Source: Haloferax marinum | GTDB lineage: Archaea; Halobacteriota; Halobacteria; Halobacteriales; Haloferacaceae | DNA: 64,000 bases | Assembly: GCF_009674625.1 (NCBI RefSeq) | Contig: NZ_WKJQ01000001.1 | Span: 3,007,933-3,071,932 of the forward strand | Reading direction: 5' to 3' | Part shown: positions 53,783 to 64,000 of the stretch, piece after piece | Layout: each line of letters begins with the position of its first letter | How positions within the stretch are numbered: position 1 is the first letter of the stretch | Translations under genes and position numbers: made by a program | The notes under the pieces: generated by a model | What the model was told of the DNA's origin: nothing | The model's database searches: none | What the model saw: the letters and a program-made list of their open reading frames with translations, nothing else

Positions 53783-55243
53783 TCAACCGAACTTTTCGTA
53801 CGACGCATCGAGGTCGACCATCGGTTTCGGATAGTCCACACCCAATTCGACCCCGTAGGTGGCCTGTTCGTCGTCACGCATCGTCCACGGTTCGTGGGCG
53901 TACTCGGGCGGGAGTGCAGCGAGTTCGGGAAGCCAGTGTGTCACGTACGCAGCGTCGCCGTCGTACAGTCGAGCCTGCTCGACGATGTCGAAATACCGTT
54001 CTCGAGCGTCGTTGCCGACGCCTGCGATGTACGCCCAGTTGCCGTAGTTCGACGCGGGGTCGTAATCGACGAGTTGCGTCTCGAAGTACGCGGCACCGCG
54101 TCGCCAGTCGAGACGGAGATTGTTCGCGAGGAAGGACGCCGCGTTCTGCCGACCACGGTTCGACATGTACCCTGTCGCGTTCAACTCTCGCATGTTCGCG
54201 TCGACGAACGGGATACCTGTCTCTCCCGTGGCCCACCGTTCGAACTGTGCGTCGTCGGTTCGCCAGTCGATGTCGGCCCGTTCTCTGATACCACCCGGTG
54301 AGAAGAACGTCGTGCCGTGTTTGGCGAACTGGAACTGGAAGAAATCTCGCCAGCGAAGTTCGAACGTCAGCCAATAGGTCGAGTCGTTTTTGACTCGCTG
54401 GTCTTCGTAGCGTTCGACTTCCGACTGGACGTACCGGGGCGAGAGACACCCCTCGTTCAACCACGGCGAGAACTTCGAGGAGTAATCCGCACCGAGCATC
54501 CCGTTTCGTGTCTCTTTGTACCTACGGAGGTGGTCGCCCTCCCAGACGTACGACTCGACACGGTCGAGTGCCGCGTTCTCGCCACCGTCGAACGTGAGGA
54601 CGCTTCGGTCGTCGTCCACCGGCATCGACAGACCGTCGTCGAGGGTCGAGAGAGTCGGGAGCGTTCCAGGCTCGGGCGCGTCAGCGGGGACTGCGGGGAT
54701 ATCTGGCGTTGGAGACGGAGGGCGAACGGTCGACTCTGCTTCGACCGCCTTTCGGAGCGTCGTGTACGTGTCTGGAAGGTCGTCGAGAGACATCGGGAGG
54801 TCGTCGAGGTGTGTGAGTGTGTGTCCCCAGAACCGACGCGACGCGACGCCGATATCGTCGAGTGCCCGTCTGACGGCCGACTCGACCTGCCGTTCCTCAG
54901 ACGTCGGCCACGTGTGCATGGTGACGAAGTCGGCGCCGACAGCGGCCGCGAGTTCAGGAATCACCGACTCGGGGCGTCCGACACGAACGACGAGGTCACT
55001 GCCTCGGTGACGAAGCGACGACCGGAGGGCTTCGACCGATTCGAGACGGAACCGTGCTCGGTGTGGACCTGTCTTCAGGAACTCGAAGGAATCGGGTCCG
55101 CCAAACGCACGCCGTCCGTACTCTCTGGGGTCGAAACAGTAGACTGGGACGACGTGGGCTGCCTCGCACGCCGACACGAGCGCAGCGTTGTCGTGGAGAC
55201 GGAGGTCACGGCGGAACCAGACGAGGGCAATCGAGCGGGTCAT
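53783..55243 (-). CDS. phr: deoxyribodipyrimidine photolyase (class I, 486 aa)
   Basis: The N-terminal antenna domain has ALVWFRRDLRLHDNAALVSA. The FAD domain has the block SPWLNEGCLSPRYVQSEV, WRDFFQFQFAKHG, GIPFVDANMRELNATGYMSN, RGRQNAASFLANNLRLDWR and YGNWAYIAGVGND. It repairs pyrimidine dimers with blue light. At 486 aa it is normal. The SNYGNW-type end suggests a CPD photolyase near the DASH/CPD I split, to be settled by phylogeny. Single gene. Confidence 0.92.
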   Translation of the reverse strand: MTRSIALVWFRRDLRLHDNAALVSACEAAHVVPVYCFDPREYGRRAFGGPDSFEFLKTGPHRARFRLESVEALRSSLRHRGSDLVVRVGRPESVIPELAAAVGADFVTMHTWPTSEERQVESAVRRALDDIGVASRRFWGHTLTHLDDLPMSLDDLPDTYTTLRKAVEAESTVRPPSPTPDIPAVPADAPEPGTLPTLSTLDDGLSMPVDDDRSVLTFDGGENAALDRVESYVWEGDHLRRYKETRNGMLGADYSSKFSPWLNEGCLSPRYVQSEVERYEDQRVKNDSTYWLTFELRWRDFFQFQFAKHGTTFFSPGGIRERADIDWRTDDAQFERWATGETGIPFVDANMRELNATGYMSNRGRQNAASFLANNLRLDWRRGAAYFETQLVDYDPASNYGNWAYIAGVGNDARERYFDIVEQARLYDGDAAYVTHWLPELAALPPEYAHEPWTMRDDEQATYGVELGVDYPKPMVDLDASYEKFG

Positions 55244-55298
55244 CTCACGGGGCGCTTAGGATGGAGGTGACTTGAGTCGAGCGGCCGTCTCAGACCGA

Positions 55299-55820
55299 TT
55301 AGATACGGTTTCGCGTCAGCAACCCGAGTTCGAGTCCGCTGACGAGTGCGACAGCGAGGAGCGTGACGATGGCGACGAGGCGCGGGTCGACTCTGGCGAG
55401 GATGGGAATCCCCATCCATCCCGCGAGAACGAGCGAGAGTCCGGCGAGACAGGTCGTGAACGTGAGCATCGCGAACGGTCTCCGTGTGGGCGCGTCGACC
55501 AGATACGGCTCGAGTTCGACCGCGTTACTCCCGAGTGAGACCATCTTGGCGGTCGAGTCGTAGGCGACGATGTGGAGCGTGTCGAGTTTCGGCAGATGGG
55601 TCTGATGCAACGAGATGTAGACGCTCTGGCGGACGTTTCTCGGTGCTGGCGACTCTCCCGACTCGACTTCGGCGATGTGTTCTGCGAGGTCACCGACCGC
55701 CTGGTCGTCGTCACTGTCGCGGAGTCGTTCGAGGACGAGTCTGCGGCGTTCGTTTCGGAGGACGTCGTGGATGACTGCGTCGTCGAGCGTCTCGTCGTGG
55801 TGGGAATCAGACGCTCGCAT
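55299..55820 (-). CDS. winged-helix regulator with C-terminal membrane helices (173 aa)
   Basis: The N-terminal wHTH (about 12-100) has LDDAVIHDVLRNERRRLVLE and SVYISLHQTHLPKLDTLHIV, typical of the haloarchaeal DUF7344 domain. Two membrane helices (about 118-137 and 145-165) anchor it. The ATG at 55820 is preferred; it lies nine bases beyond the SpoVR stop, so it is downstream in that operon. Confidence 0.8.
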   Translation of the reverse strand: MRASDSHHDETLDDAVIHDVLRNERRRLVLERLRDSDDDQAVGDLAEHIAEVESGESPAPRNVRQSVYISLHQTHLPKLDTLHIVAYDSTAKMVSLGSNAVELEPYLVDAPTRRPFAMLTFTTCLAGLSLVLAGWMGIPILARVDPRLVAIVTLLAVALVSGLELGLLTRNRI

Positions 55821-55828
55821 CACCCTGG

Positions 55829-57838
55829 TTAGAGCCAATCATCGGGCTTCGTGTCGTAGTCGATATCACTCGCCGCGATACGTTCTTCGAGGGCGGGGTC
55901 CAGGTCGTGGACGGAGAACTCGCTTCCGTCGTACCGGATGCGAATCGCACGCTCGACCGGCGTCGGTTCGCGCCCGCGGCGACGGGCGACCTCGACTTCG
56001 TGTTCGTCGAACTCTTTGGTGACGGTCATCAGGTTCACCGGGCGACCCCACAGATGGTAGACCCGTTCGAGGACGCCACGTGCCTGTCTCACGTCCAAGA
56101 TGACACCGTTGTACTGGTGACCCAAGAGGAGTTCACCACGGTTGTCGAAGTTCCCGTCGTAGACGGCGATCGTGGGCTTGCCGAAGTTCGTGAACTGGAA
56201 CAGCAGTTTCTTCTTCACGGCTTCGTACTCCGTCGACGAGACGCGGAACTGCCGCGACGACTGTGAGTATTCGTAGGCGAAGTAGTGGTTCGAACGGACG
56301 AACTCCTCGGTGAGGAACGCGTCGAGGAACGTCACGTCGTTGTGACTCTCTCGAATCTCACGCATACGGTCCCATCCGGCGCACTTGTCGACGTCCGCGA
56401 TGGCCTCCTCGACGCTGTCGTAGAGGTCGTCGTCGAACATATATCGAGACAGATGTTCGAGTTCGGACCGACGGATGCGTCTGAGGAAGCCACGGTTCTG
56501 CGGTTTGACCAGCGAGTAGTGGCGCGCTGCGAGCCCCTCGTAGGACAGCACTTTCCACGGGTAGGCGTCGACGTCGATGGACTCGTCGCCCGAGAGCACT
56601 CTGTCGAGCATCTCGTGGTCGACCCGTGGGTCGTCCGGCCCGAGTGCGGCGAGTTCGTCCACCGCCTCGGCGTTGACGCCGTCGATAACGGGGTCAGTCC
56701 GGAGGAGACGCTGTACCTCGTCGAAATCGACCGCCTCGCGGAAGTTCCGCCACGTGATTCCCTTCACGCGGAGGAGTTTCTCCGCGACTTCGGCACGGTT
56801 CGTCGTGTTCTCGATGTACTCCCAGAGTTCCTTTCCTAGCTTGTAGGGGTTGAGGCCGGGCGACCCCAGGACGCGCGACTGGTGGTCGGCGTAGGTGATG
56901 AACTCGTCCGTGCCAGCGAACCGTTCGTCGCCCATCATGAGCGACTCCCAGTAGGCGGCCCACCCCTCGTTCATGACCTTCGTCATCTTCTGCGCGGCGA
57001 AGTAGTACGCCTCCTCACGCAGCATATCGAGGACGTCCATCTGCCACGGTTCCATCGCGACTGCCTTCCCCGACTCCTCGTCGAAGCGCATCCCGTGTTC
57101 ACGGATGTACGCGACGACGTCTTTCCGAGGGGCGGTGATTTTCGCGGCTTCTCGCTCGGCTTCTTCGATTTGGTCTAGCCACTCGTCGTCGAACACCTCG
57201 CGGCGGACGTCGTCGGAGATGTTCAGGTTCTTCAGTTGTGACCGGATGTCTTCGGGGATTCGACCGTCTTTGTCTTCGGCCGCCTCACGGATCGACCGGT
57301 GTTGGTCGATGGTGTCTTCCAGACAGAGCACGGCGTCGATGAACTTCTCGACGTCGTCTCGACTGACGTCTGGGTTCTGGATGTAGCGTTCGATGGCCTG
57401 GGCGTGGCGTTCGAGCATCGCGGCGGCGTCGAACTGCCCTTCGTCGGAGAACATGCCGAACCACTGATTCCTGTTGAAGAAGTCCGAGTGTGCTTCGACG
57501 TGTGTGATGACCGCCTTCTGGTCTGCCAGCGAGTTCGACTCCTGTAAGAAGGCGTTCGCTGGTTCGTCGTTGTTGACGATTTCGAACGCCTTGCCCATGC
57601 CGAACTGGTCGGTCTTGCGCTGGCGGTCGTAGGCCATTCCCCACCGCCAGTGTGGGTACCGTTCTTGGAACCCGCCGTAGGCGATGAGTTGGTTCATCTC
57701 GTCGTAGTTGACGACCCAGTAGTTCACCGGGTAGGGGTCTAACCCCAACTTGCGGGCCAGCGCACCCGCTTCGCGAACCGGTTCGTCGAGGCGGGCGGCC
57801 TCTTTCTGTGCGTCTCTGCGGTGTCGTCTGAAACTCAT
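55829..57838 (-). CDS. SpoVR family protein (669 aa)
   Basis: Family blocks are [64 protein letters not shown] and [18 protein letters not shown], all typical of SpoVR. The biochemical role is unknown. In bacteria and archaea it is linked with PrkA and DUF444 proteins, as here. A C-terminal segment (about 560-669) follows with [20 protein letters not shown]. Four-base overlap with the DUF444 gene. Confidence 0.93.
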   Translation of the reverse strand: MSFRRHRRDAQKEAARLDEPVREAGALARKLGLDPYPVNYWVVNYDEMNQLIAYGGFQERYPHWRWGMAYDRQRKTDQFGMGKAFEIVNNDEPANAFLQESNSLADQKAVITHVEAHSDFFNRNQWFGMFSDEGQFDAAAMLERHAQAIERYIQNPDVSRDDVEKFIDAVLCLEDTIDQHRSIREAAEDKDGRIPEDIRSQLKNLNISDDVRREVFDDEWLDQIEEAEREAAKITAPRKDVVAYIREHGMRFDEESGKAVAMEPWQMDVLDMLREEAYYFAAQKMTKVMNEGWAAYWESLMMGDERFAGTDEFITYADHQSRVLGSPGLNPYKLGKELWEYIENTTNRAEVAEKLLRVKGITWRNFREAVDFDEVQRLLRTDPVIDGVNAEAVDELAALGPDDPRVDHEMLDRVLSGDESIDVDAYPWKVLSYEGLAARHYSLVKPQNRGFLRRIRRSELEHLSRYMFDDDLYDSVEEAIADVDKCAGWDRMREIRESHNDVTFLDAFLTEEFVRSNHYFAYEYSQSSRQFRVSSTEYEAVKKKLLFQFTNFGKPTIAVYDGNFDNRGELLLGHQYNGVILDVRQARGVLERVYHLWGRPVNLMTVTKEFDEHEVEVARRRGREPTPVERAIRIRYDGSEFSVHDLDPALEERIAASDIDYDTKPDDWL

Positions 57839-59154
57839 TCTGCGGTCGCCTCCGTACTGAGGATGCGGTATATCGCGTCGATGACGTCGTCCGGTTGGGA
57901 GACGTACGCGACGACGACGTTCCCTTCGTCACCGAGGGTTCGTTCGACTTCCTCGGCGTGTGTCGCGTTGATGGCGGTGCCACCGGGTTGTGTCTCGACG
58001 TAGGCGTGGAGGTTCGCGTCTATCTCCTGCATGAGCGGGATGACGCGCTCTTTGGTGTCGTTCGAGGAGTTCTCGGAGTCACCAGCGGCGAAGACGTAGC
58101 GGTTCCACTCGCGCCACGGATACCGCTCGTCGAGGACTTCGTTCGCCAGTTCGTACGCCGACGAGATTCGCGTCCCGCCGCCAGACCGGATGCCGAAGAA
58201 CTCGTCGCGTTCGACTTCCCACGCCTCCGCGTCGTGGGCGATGTAGACGAACTCGGCGTGGTCGTACTTCCCGGTGAGGTACCAGTCGAGCGGGGTGAAG
58301 GTTCGCTCGACGAGTTCGCGTTTCGTCTCGCGCATCGACCCCGACACGTCGCGGATGTTCACCACGACGACGTTCGACTGCTTCTTCTCGATTATCTCGG
58401 GGTGGCGGTAGCGCTCGTCTTCGCGGCGGAACGGTATCTCTTTGAGTCCGTCGCGGCGGATGCGCTGGACCGCCGTCGTCTGTTCGACGTTCGCTTCCAT
58501 CTCCTCGAACGACTCCCACGTGTCGCGCTCGTCGTCGGGGATGCGACTCCACTCGTCGTCGATCCACGCCAGTGAGACGAGGATGTTGTTCTCGCGGCAC
58601 CACCGATAGACGTCGTCGGCCGTGACGCCTTCGACTTTCATCGCCTCGCGGACGAAGTCCTCGTCGAAGTCCATCGCCAGTTTCCGCTTGAGGCCCTCCT
58701 TGAACAGGCGCTCGAAGTCGAGGGTGCTGTGCGGGCCGGTTCGGGTGATGTCGGTGAAGTCGCCTTCGACTTCCTCTACGACCTCCTTCCCCTTCGGTTC
58801 GAGTTGCAAGCCGAGTTCTTCGTCGAGTGCCTCGGCGAACTGCTCGGGGTCCATCTCGTAGTACTCGTGTTCGGCCCCTTCTTCACCGGGTTCGCCGTCG
58901 TCACCCTCTCCGGGTGCCGGTTGTGGTTGGCCGAGCGGTTGCCCAACGTCGGGCGTCCCGCCTTTTCCCTGTCCGACGCCGCCCATGTCGAGGCGGTCGT
59001 AGCGGAACTCCGGGAGGTCGACGACCTTGATTGGAATCTTGATGTCTTTGGCTCCCGACGCTCCGAGGTCACCGTAGGAGATGAACTCCTTGAGGTCTTC
59101 ACGGCGCTGTTCACCGACTTCACGGAATCGTTCGAGGTCGTCTCTCAGTCCCAT
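57835..59154 (-). CDS. DUF444 (YeaH/YhbH) vWA-type protein (439 aa)
   Basis: The N-terminal [20 protein letters not shown] helix leads to an acidic Gly-rich linker (about 60-100), then a von Willebrand A-like domain with the MIDAS motif [33 protein letters not shown] and [24 protein letters not shown] strands. It is the usual partner of PrkA and SpoVR. The ATG at 59154 is used; the longer frame upstream overlaps prkA more than is plausible. Overlap with the upstream PrkA is ten bases. Confidence 0.91.
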   Translation of the reverse strand: MGLRDDLERFREVGEQRREDLKEFISYGDLGASGAKDIKIPIKVVDLPEFRYDRLDMGGVGQGKGGTPDVGQPLGQPQPAPGEGDDGEPGEEGAEHEYYEMDPEQFAEALDEELGLQLEPKGKEVVEEVEGDFTDITRTGPHSTLDFERLFKEGLKRKLAMDFDEDFVREAMKVEGVTADDVYRWCRENNILVSLAWIDDEWSRIPDDERDTWESFEEMEANVEQTTAVQRIRRDGLKEIPFRREDERYRHPEIIEKKQSNVVVVNIRDVSGSMRETKRELVERTFTPLDWYLTGKYDHAEFVYIAHDAEAWEVERDEFFGIRSGGGTRISSAYELANEVLDERYPWREWNRYVFAAGDSENSSNDTKERVIPLMQEIDANLHAYVETQPGGTAINATHAEEVERTLGDEGNVVVAYVSQPDDVIDAIYRILSTEATAE

Positions 59155-61418
59155 CTGTAACTCACCTCCTTCATGACGGCGCGACTCGTGAGTTCGGCCG
59201 ATGCGGCGGAGTAGCCGCGATTTTCCATCTCTCCGATAGTTCGTTCTTTCAGGCGGGCCGTCTCGGTGTTCGCCGGTGGGTCGTCCCACTGGCCGGGGTC
59301 GAAGTCGGGGAAGAGACGGCGCACGTCTTCCCAGTCGTGGGTCTCGAGAACCGTTCGGATGACGGGAATCTCGGTCAGGTCTACGTCGGAGACGGTGAAT
59401 CCCTCGTCACGGTTCTCCCACGCGTAGCGATTGAGCGCGGTGATGACCTTCTCGTTGCGGAACGCCACGACATCCTCCGAAGGGTCGTTCCCCTCGTAGT
59501 CGCCTTTCGAGAACCGACCGAGGTGTTCTGTCTCGAACAGTTTCATGAGTAGTGGGTCGGGGTCGACGGGGCCGCGTTCGGTCTCGATTTGGTCGTCGGA
59601 CGCCCACGCGTAGACGTGTTCGACGTACTCTTCGACCGTCTCGCGTTGGACGCCTTTGTCCGCCAACACTGCGTCGAGGACGTCACGCTCCTGCTGGTCG
59701 GCGATGTACGCTCTGACCATCGCGACACGGCCTTCGTACTCGGACGACTCTGCACGTGAGAACACGGGTGCGTCCGGCAGTTCGTCGACCATCGACGCGA
59801 GTACGTCGTCCGGCATGACCACCGCAGACACGTCGAGTTCGGGGTGATGTCTGTCGAGTCTGTCGTGGAGCAAGTCGGCGATGACGTCGCGGGTGAACGT
59901 CACGGGTATCCCGTGGGTCCCCTCGCCGATACCGATGAAGTCGAACGCAGCCACCTCGCGGCGCTGGTCGCCGACCTGGAGATATCCACGGTCGAACAAC
60001 AGTGCCTTGTCCACGAGATTCAACTCGAAGTCCGGGTCGAGTGGGATATCTTCGGGGTCGAGACGCGTCACGACGCTGTAGAGCGCCGCCGCTTCGATGG
60101 CGTGTGGTGCGAGTTCGCGCTCTCGAACCGACCCCGGCCCCTCGCGAACGTCGAGTGTGACGGCTTCTGCGACGCGTTCGGCCATCGTCTCTGGGTCGTC
60201 GGTCCAGACAGTCGTCTCGTTCGTGAGTTCGCGACGGATGAGTTCTGCTTCCAGCGAGAGGTTCGTCAGGTAGCGGAACTCGTGTTTGTTCAGCCGTCGT
60301 TTGAGCGCTTTCAGCGGGTCGCGTCCGTTCCTGTCTGCGAACTTGTCGAGTTCGGCGTCGAGGTCCGGATTCGAGATGATGACGAGCTGTGTGTCGATAT
60401 CCATCCCGATACCCTTGTCCAGTTTGACGTGCCCCTCGTCGGGGACGTTCAGCAGTTTCTGGAGCAAGTCGGCGTGCTGAGTCGCGTCTTCGACGATGGT
60501 GAGGAGGCCGTTCCCCTGCGAGAGGACGCCGTCGTAACTGAACGCCTGCGGGTTCTTTCGCCCGCGAGAGTTCAGTTCACGGAGCATACTCGGCATCCAC
60601 GACCCGACGAGTCGCTCTTTGGGAGACCCGTCGTCTTCGGAGTGCAGGACGCCGATACCTCTGCCGACGTCGACGACGTAGTTTTTCACCCGAAGGTGTT
60701 TTTCGTCCGTCGCGGCGCTAAAGAGGTCCTGCCGTCCGGCACGTCGGTACTCTTCTTCGAGGTAGACGTACGCTTCGCGGCAGAACGGGTCGAGCGCCTC
60801 GTCGACGTCGACGGGGATGTGGTCGCCGTTGGCCCGATTGAGGTCTCTGAGCAGTCGTTTGCGAACGTCGCCTGGGAAGACCGAAAGCGGGTGCGACTGG
60901 ACTGGGCTCTCGTACCAATCTTCGTCGTCCGACTCAACTTCGCCTCCGTAGGATAATCCACGGGTGTCGTCGGCGTTCGAGACGTTCCACTCGACGGTGT
61001 ATCGCCGTCCAGCGTCGGTCTTCGAGTACTCTCTGAGACCGTTGATGAGACAGCGTTTCAACTCGGATTTCCCCGTCGCCGTCGGGCCGTCGAACCAGAC
61101 GATTTTCTCGGCTTTCCCACGGTCTGCCGCGATGGTCCGAAGGTCGTCGACGAACGCGTTCAACACGTCGGTGTTTCCGAGGACGGCGTGTTCGCCGTCG
61201 TTGGCGGGGTCGTCGAAGAAGCGGTAGCGCTCCTTCTTTTCACCCTGTTCGACCACCGGCCGTGTTCCCATCGACTCGATGGCTTCGAGGAGATACTTCG
61301 ACGCGTGCGACGCAATCGATGGCGACTGGAACGCCGCCTCGACGTACTCCGAGAGGCCCATTGGCTCTTCGTAGGTGCCACGAAGGGCCTCGTCGGCGTC
61401 GCGAATGTAATCGCGCAT
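59145..61418 (-). CDS. PrkA family AAA+/kinase-like protein, second paralog (757 aa)
   Basis: Walker A is [15 protein letters not shown] (about 110); [20 protein letters not shown] covers the sensor region. The C-terminal part is the PrkA kinase-like domain. At 757 aa it is longer and more diverged than the paralog at 61421. PrkA is described as a serine kinase or AAA+ ATPase/protease in bacteria; having two copies is typical of haloarchaea. Two bases after the first paralog. Confidence 0.91.
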   Translation of the reverse strand: MRDYIRDADEALRGTYEEPMGLSEYVEAAFQSPSIASHASKYLLEAIESMGTRPVVEQGEKKERYRFFDDPANDGEHAVLGNTDVLNAFVDDLRTIAADRGKAEKIVWFDGPTATGKSELKRCLINGLREYSKTDAGRRYTVEWNVSNADDTRGLSYGGEVESDDEDWYESPVQSHPLSVFPGDVRKRLLRDLNRANGDHIPVDVDEALDPFCREAYVYLEEEYRRAGRQDLFSAATDEKHLRVKNYVVDVGRGIGVLHSEDDGSPKERLVGSWMPSMLRELNSRGRKNPQAFSYDGVLSQGNGLLTIVEDATQHADLLQKLLNVPDEGHVKLDKGIGMDIDTQLVIISNPDLDAELDKFADRNGRDPLKALKRRLNKHEFRYLTNLSLEAELIRRELTNETTVWTDDPETMAERVAEAVTLDVREGPGSVRERELAPHAIEAAALYSVVTRLDPEDIPLDPDFELNLVDKALLFDRGYLQVGDQRREVAAFDFIGIGEGTHGIPVTFTRDVIADLLHDRLDRHHPELDVSAVVMPDDVLASMVDELPDAPVFSRAESSEYEGRVAMVRAYIADQQERDVLDAVLADKGVQRETVEEYVEHVYAWASDDQIETERGPVDPDPLLMKLFETEHLGRFSKGDYEGNDPSEDVVAFRNEKVITALNRYAWENRDEGFTVSDVDLTEIPVIRTVLETHDWEDVRRLFPDFDPGQWDDPPANTETARLKERTIGEMENRGYSAASAELTSRAVMKEVSYRWD

Positions 61419-61420
61419 GG

Positions 61421-63493
61421 TCAGCCTTCGAGTTCGCTCTTGGCCACCTCCGCACCGGCGAACTCGAGCACCTCCCTGGCACCGTCACGCGAGTATCCCT
61501 GGTCGACGAGTGCGTCTATCCACGCGTTGCGTTCGTCGTCGTCCAGTTCGTTCGCACTCACCAGCGCCGAGAAGTTGATGTTGTGTTTCTTGTCTTCCCA
61601 GAGTTTGCGTTCGAGGGCGCGGCGAAGTCTGTCGTTGTCCTGTGGGTTGAACGACGTTCCTTCGCGTGCGCGACGTGAGACCCAGTTGGAGACTTCCTGT
61701 CGGAAGTCGTCTTTCCTATCTTCGGGGATGTTGAGTTTCTCCTCGACTGCGCGGAGGAACTTCTCGTCTGGCTCTTGGTCGCGGCCGGTCAGTTCGTCTT
61801 CGACCGTCGCGTCGTCGATGTAGGCCATGACGTGGTCCATGTACTTCTCGCCCTGTCGGCGAATCTCGTCGATGTCGTAGGCGAGCGCGTGGCGAACGTC
61901 CTCGATGGCGCGTTCTTTGTACTCTTCGCGGACCATCTCGAGGTACCGGTGGTACCGTTCGAGGTTCTCCTCGGGAATCGACCCGTGGTTCTCTAAGTTC
62001 TCTTCGAGGTGGGTGAACGACGACAGCGGCGAGAGATACTTGCGCCCGCGGTGGGTCGCGTCCATGATGGCCTCGGCGATTTCGTCACCGATGAAGCGAG
62101 CGGAGACGCCGTCCATCCCTTCGGCGATGTCGGCTTTGGACTCGCCTTCTTCGCGGAGTTTCCGCACGTCGACGTCGTCGCCGTCGTCTAACTCGCCGTT
62201 GTAGGCTTTCGCCTTCTGGACGAGCGTGATGGTGTCCGAGTCGGGTTCGACGATACGGGTGAGGACGCCGAAGAGACCGGACATCTCCAGCGTGTGCGGT
62301 TCGACGTGAATGTCGGGCACGTCGGCGTTTCGAAGCATCTTGCGGTAGATTTCCGCCTCCTGTTCGTACTCTAAGACGTACGGGAAGTCGATGCGTTTCG
62401 TCCGGTCGTTGAACGCCTCCATCTTCTCGTCGCCTTTCTTCTCGCGGTATTCGGGCATGTTCGTCCGCCCGACGATGACCTGGTCGATGTCGATACGTGG
62501 GTTGTTCTTCGGCTTGATGGTCTGTTCTTGCGAGGCGTGCAGGAAGTCGTAGAGGAACTCGCGCTGGAGTTTCAGCAGTTCCTCGCCGGAGAAGATACCG
62601 CGGTTGGCGTTACAGAACGCCCCGGCGTAGTCGAACGCCCGCGGGTCTGATTCGCCGTAGACCGCGAGTTTCGAGTAGTTGACGTCGCCGGTCAGTTCCG
62701 TCTCGTCTTGGTTCTTCTTGTCTTTGGGCTCGAACGTCTCGACGCACTGCCGTTTGTTCTCGGAGGCGACGAGACGGATGATTTCGATGTGGTTCTCCAA
62801 CACCGACTCCAGGTCGTCGTCGTAGTGGGCGAGCAGGCGGTCCATGAAGAACTCCGAGGCCGGGTCGAGCGCCTGGTCGTTTCGAATCGTGTAGGGCGCG
62901 TCGAAGTTCTCGTTCAGTCGTTCGATGACGATGTCGCGTTGCTCCTGTGGAAGCAACACGATAGGGTCCTGATTCATCGGCGACTGGACCACGTTGTCGG
63001 AGGGGTCCTGGTCGCGGATGACGTCACCGAGGTTCGTCCACCGGAAGGTGTACATTCGCCCCTCGTCGCGCATGGTGTAGTCTTCGAAGTAGCGTCGAGT
63101 GAGCCAATCGAAGTGTGACTTGCCGGAGCCGACGGGGCCCAAGAGGAGTTTGATGCGCTTTTCGGGGCCGAGGCCGCGAGCGCCTGATTTCACCTTGTTG
63201 ACGAACTCGTGTATCGACTCGTGTACTTCACGGCCGTAGAACACGTTCTCTCCGTCGTGTAACGAGTCCTCTGAGGCCATGAGGTACTCCACGACACCCG
63301 CGTCTTCGTCGTAACGGGTGCCGTAGAAGTCGAACATGTCCGCCACGCGTTGGTGGGCGTTGCGAGCGATTTTCGGGTCTGCGTAGACCTCTTCGAGATA
63401 CCACTCAAAGCTCTTTGCCTCGCGGAGGTCCGCGGGAACCGAGTCTCTGTAGTGTTTGCTCAGGTCTGCGAGTGTTTCAATTTCGCCGGTCAT
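61421..63493 (-). CDS. prkA: PrkA family AAA+/kinase-like protein, first paralog (690 aa)
   Basis: Walker A is LLLGPVGSGKSHFDWLTRR (about 118). Conserved PrkA blocks: QDKIKP-like QEQTIKPKNNPRIDIDQVIV, GRTNMPEYREKK and the C-terminal kinase-like DVRHALAYDIDEIRRQGEKY. At 690 aa it has the standard length. First gene of the four-gene operon, with the AT-rich region to its right as promoter. Confidence 0.93.
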   Translation of the reverse strand: MTGEIETLADLSKHYRDSVPADLREAKSFEWYLEEVYADPKIARNAHQRVADMFDFYGTRYDEDAGVVEYLMASEDSLHDGENVFYGREVHESIHEFVNKVKSGARGLGPEKRIKLLLGPVGSGKSHFDWLTRRYFEDYTMRDEGRMYTFRWTNLGDVIRDQDPSDNVVQSPMNQDPIVLLPQEQRDIVIERLNENFDAPYTIRNDQALDPASEFFMDRLLAHYDDDLESVLENHIEIIRLVASENKRQCVETFEPKDKKNQDETELTGDVNYSKLAVYGESDPRAFDYAGAFCNANRGIFSGEELLKLQREFLYDFLHASQEQTIKPKNNPRIDIDQVIVGRTNMPEYREKKGDEKMEAFNDRTKRIDFPYVLEYEQEAEIYRKMLRNADVPDIHVEPHTLEMSGLFGVLTRIVEPDSDTITLVQKAKAYNGELDDGDDVDVRKLREEGESKADIAEGMDGVSARFIGDEIAEAIMDATHRGRKYLSPLSSFTHLEENLENHGSIPEENLERYHRYLEMVREEYKERAIEDVRHALAYDIDEIRRQGEKYMDHVMAYIDDATVEDELTGRDQEPDEKFLRAVEEKLNIPEDRKDDFRQEVSNWVSRRAREGTSFNPQDNDRLRRALERKLWEDKKHNINFSALVSANELDDDERNAWIDALVDQGYSRDGAREVLEFAGAEVAKSELEG

Positions 63494-64000
63494 TGTTCGT
63501 GGAGCCTCGTCGGACCGACCATCCGGAGACGGTCAGCGGCGATGCGCCCGACTGGGTCGCAGACGCCACCAAACGACGACGAGGACACGTAGCGTGGGAC
63601 TACGAGAGTCGGTTCGTTGGGCGACGCCATCGCTCCGCGCGAGCGACGAGACGGCGACTGGCGACAGAATCTACATTGTGGATACGGTGCGCGGGGCGAC
63701 TCGCTCGGTCCGGTGACCGAGACTAATTCTCTATGAGAGACGTTAACATATAACGCTTTCTCTGAAAGAAGTCAATAATGTGTCTATACGAGGATTATTC
63801 CCGAATCTATACCACTTATGCAGACACTCAGATACGGCGATGTATATCGATTTAAGCATATATTCAGTGGCATGACGGACTCGTTAAACGAGTACCCAGA
63901 CAATCATGTCCTCCTTCATCGGACATTTTTTGGACGGATTCGGCGGGTTTCAGCGGCGGAAAGCGAGAACTCTTAGGCCGCACGAACCACAAGCGGACGT
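63494..64000. other. AT-rich upstream region at the right edge
   Basis: The first 230 bases hold nothing I can support. From about 63720 the sequence turns AT-rich (AACATATAACG, TATATCGATTTAAGCATATA), which suits promoter elements for prkA on the minus strand and a plus-strand transcript. A perfect palindrome, ACTCGTT-A-AACGAGT (63889-63903), lies within a 34-codon frame from ATG 63872 to TAG 63976. TTTTTT follows at 63927. No function is claimed. Confidence 0.45.

Overview
The window is 64 kb of a haloarchaeal chromosome, most like Haloferax or a close relative in Haloferacaceae. The support is high GC, very acidic proteins, archaeal ribosomal and RNA polymerase genes (uS2, uS4, uS9, uS11, uS13, uL13, eL18, Rpo3, Rpo6, Rpo10), TATA-box promoters just upstream of near-leaderless starts, Tat-type lipoprotein signals, and many four-base ATGA gene overlaps. 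Most of it is core genome with one small accessory insertion.

Layout. 0-4.6 kb: the N-terminal half of Dna2 (runs off the left edge), two small haloarchaeal proteins, an intergenic region that folds like a structured RNA (about 2506-2676), a zincin metalloprotease and a VOC protein. 4.7-12.1 kb: a rhodanese-metallo-beta-lactamase protein, then the archaeal ribosomal/RNA polymerase/enolase operon read leftward with tRNA-Ser(GCT) and tRNA-Leu(CAG) inside it. 12.3-20.5 kb: thioredoxin-like protein, TetR regulator, zinc-ribbon membrane protein, RND/MMPL exporter with a secreted COG1361-type partner, universal stress protein, MoaA. 20.7-26.9 kb: Mrp/NBP35, then a DNA-damage-type cassette (inactivated RadA paralog, small helical protein, divergent family B polymerase), uracil-DNA glycosylase, DUF2064 protein. 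27-38 kb: tRNA-Ser(TGA), pirin, CPBP protease, uridine kinase, and a branched-chain-type ABC transporter (LivFGMH) whose binding-protein gene looks circularly permuted; a 2.2 kb accessory insert separates the two. 38-51 kb: GNAT, tRNA-Thr(TGT), oxidoreductase, very small proteins, a tRNA-like pseudogene, succinate dehydrogenase sdhCDBA, a RimK-retropepsin fusion facing an aspartoacylase-like enzyme, AlkA, a fused beta-oxidation enzyme and tRNA-Glu(TTC). 51-64 kb: MgtC/DUF4010, DsbB, photolyase, and the PrkA-PrkA-DUF444-SpoVR operon.

The main unexplained items are: (1) a solute-binding protein whose two halves are in swapped order; (2) three different tRNA genes each followed by a palindrome built from an antisense and a sense copy of that tRNA's own 3' part; (3) the structured RNA candidate at 2.5 kb with four helices and a possible pseudoknot; (4) the RadA-like/helical/PolB2 cassette, which parallels the bacterial ImuA-ImuB-DnaE2 mutasome in design. 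All functions are inferred from reading the sequence; no searches were run.
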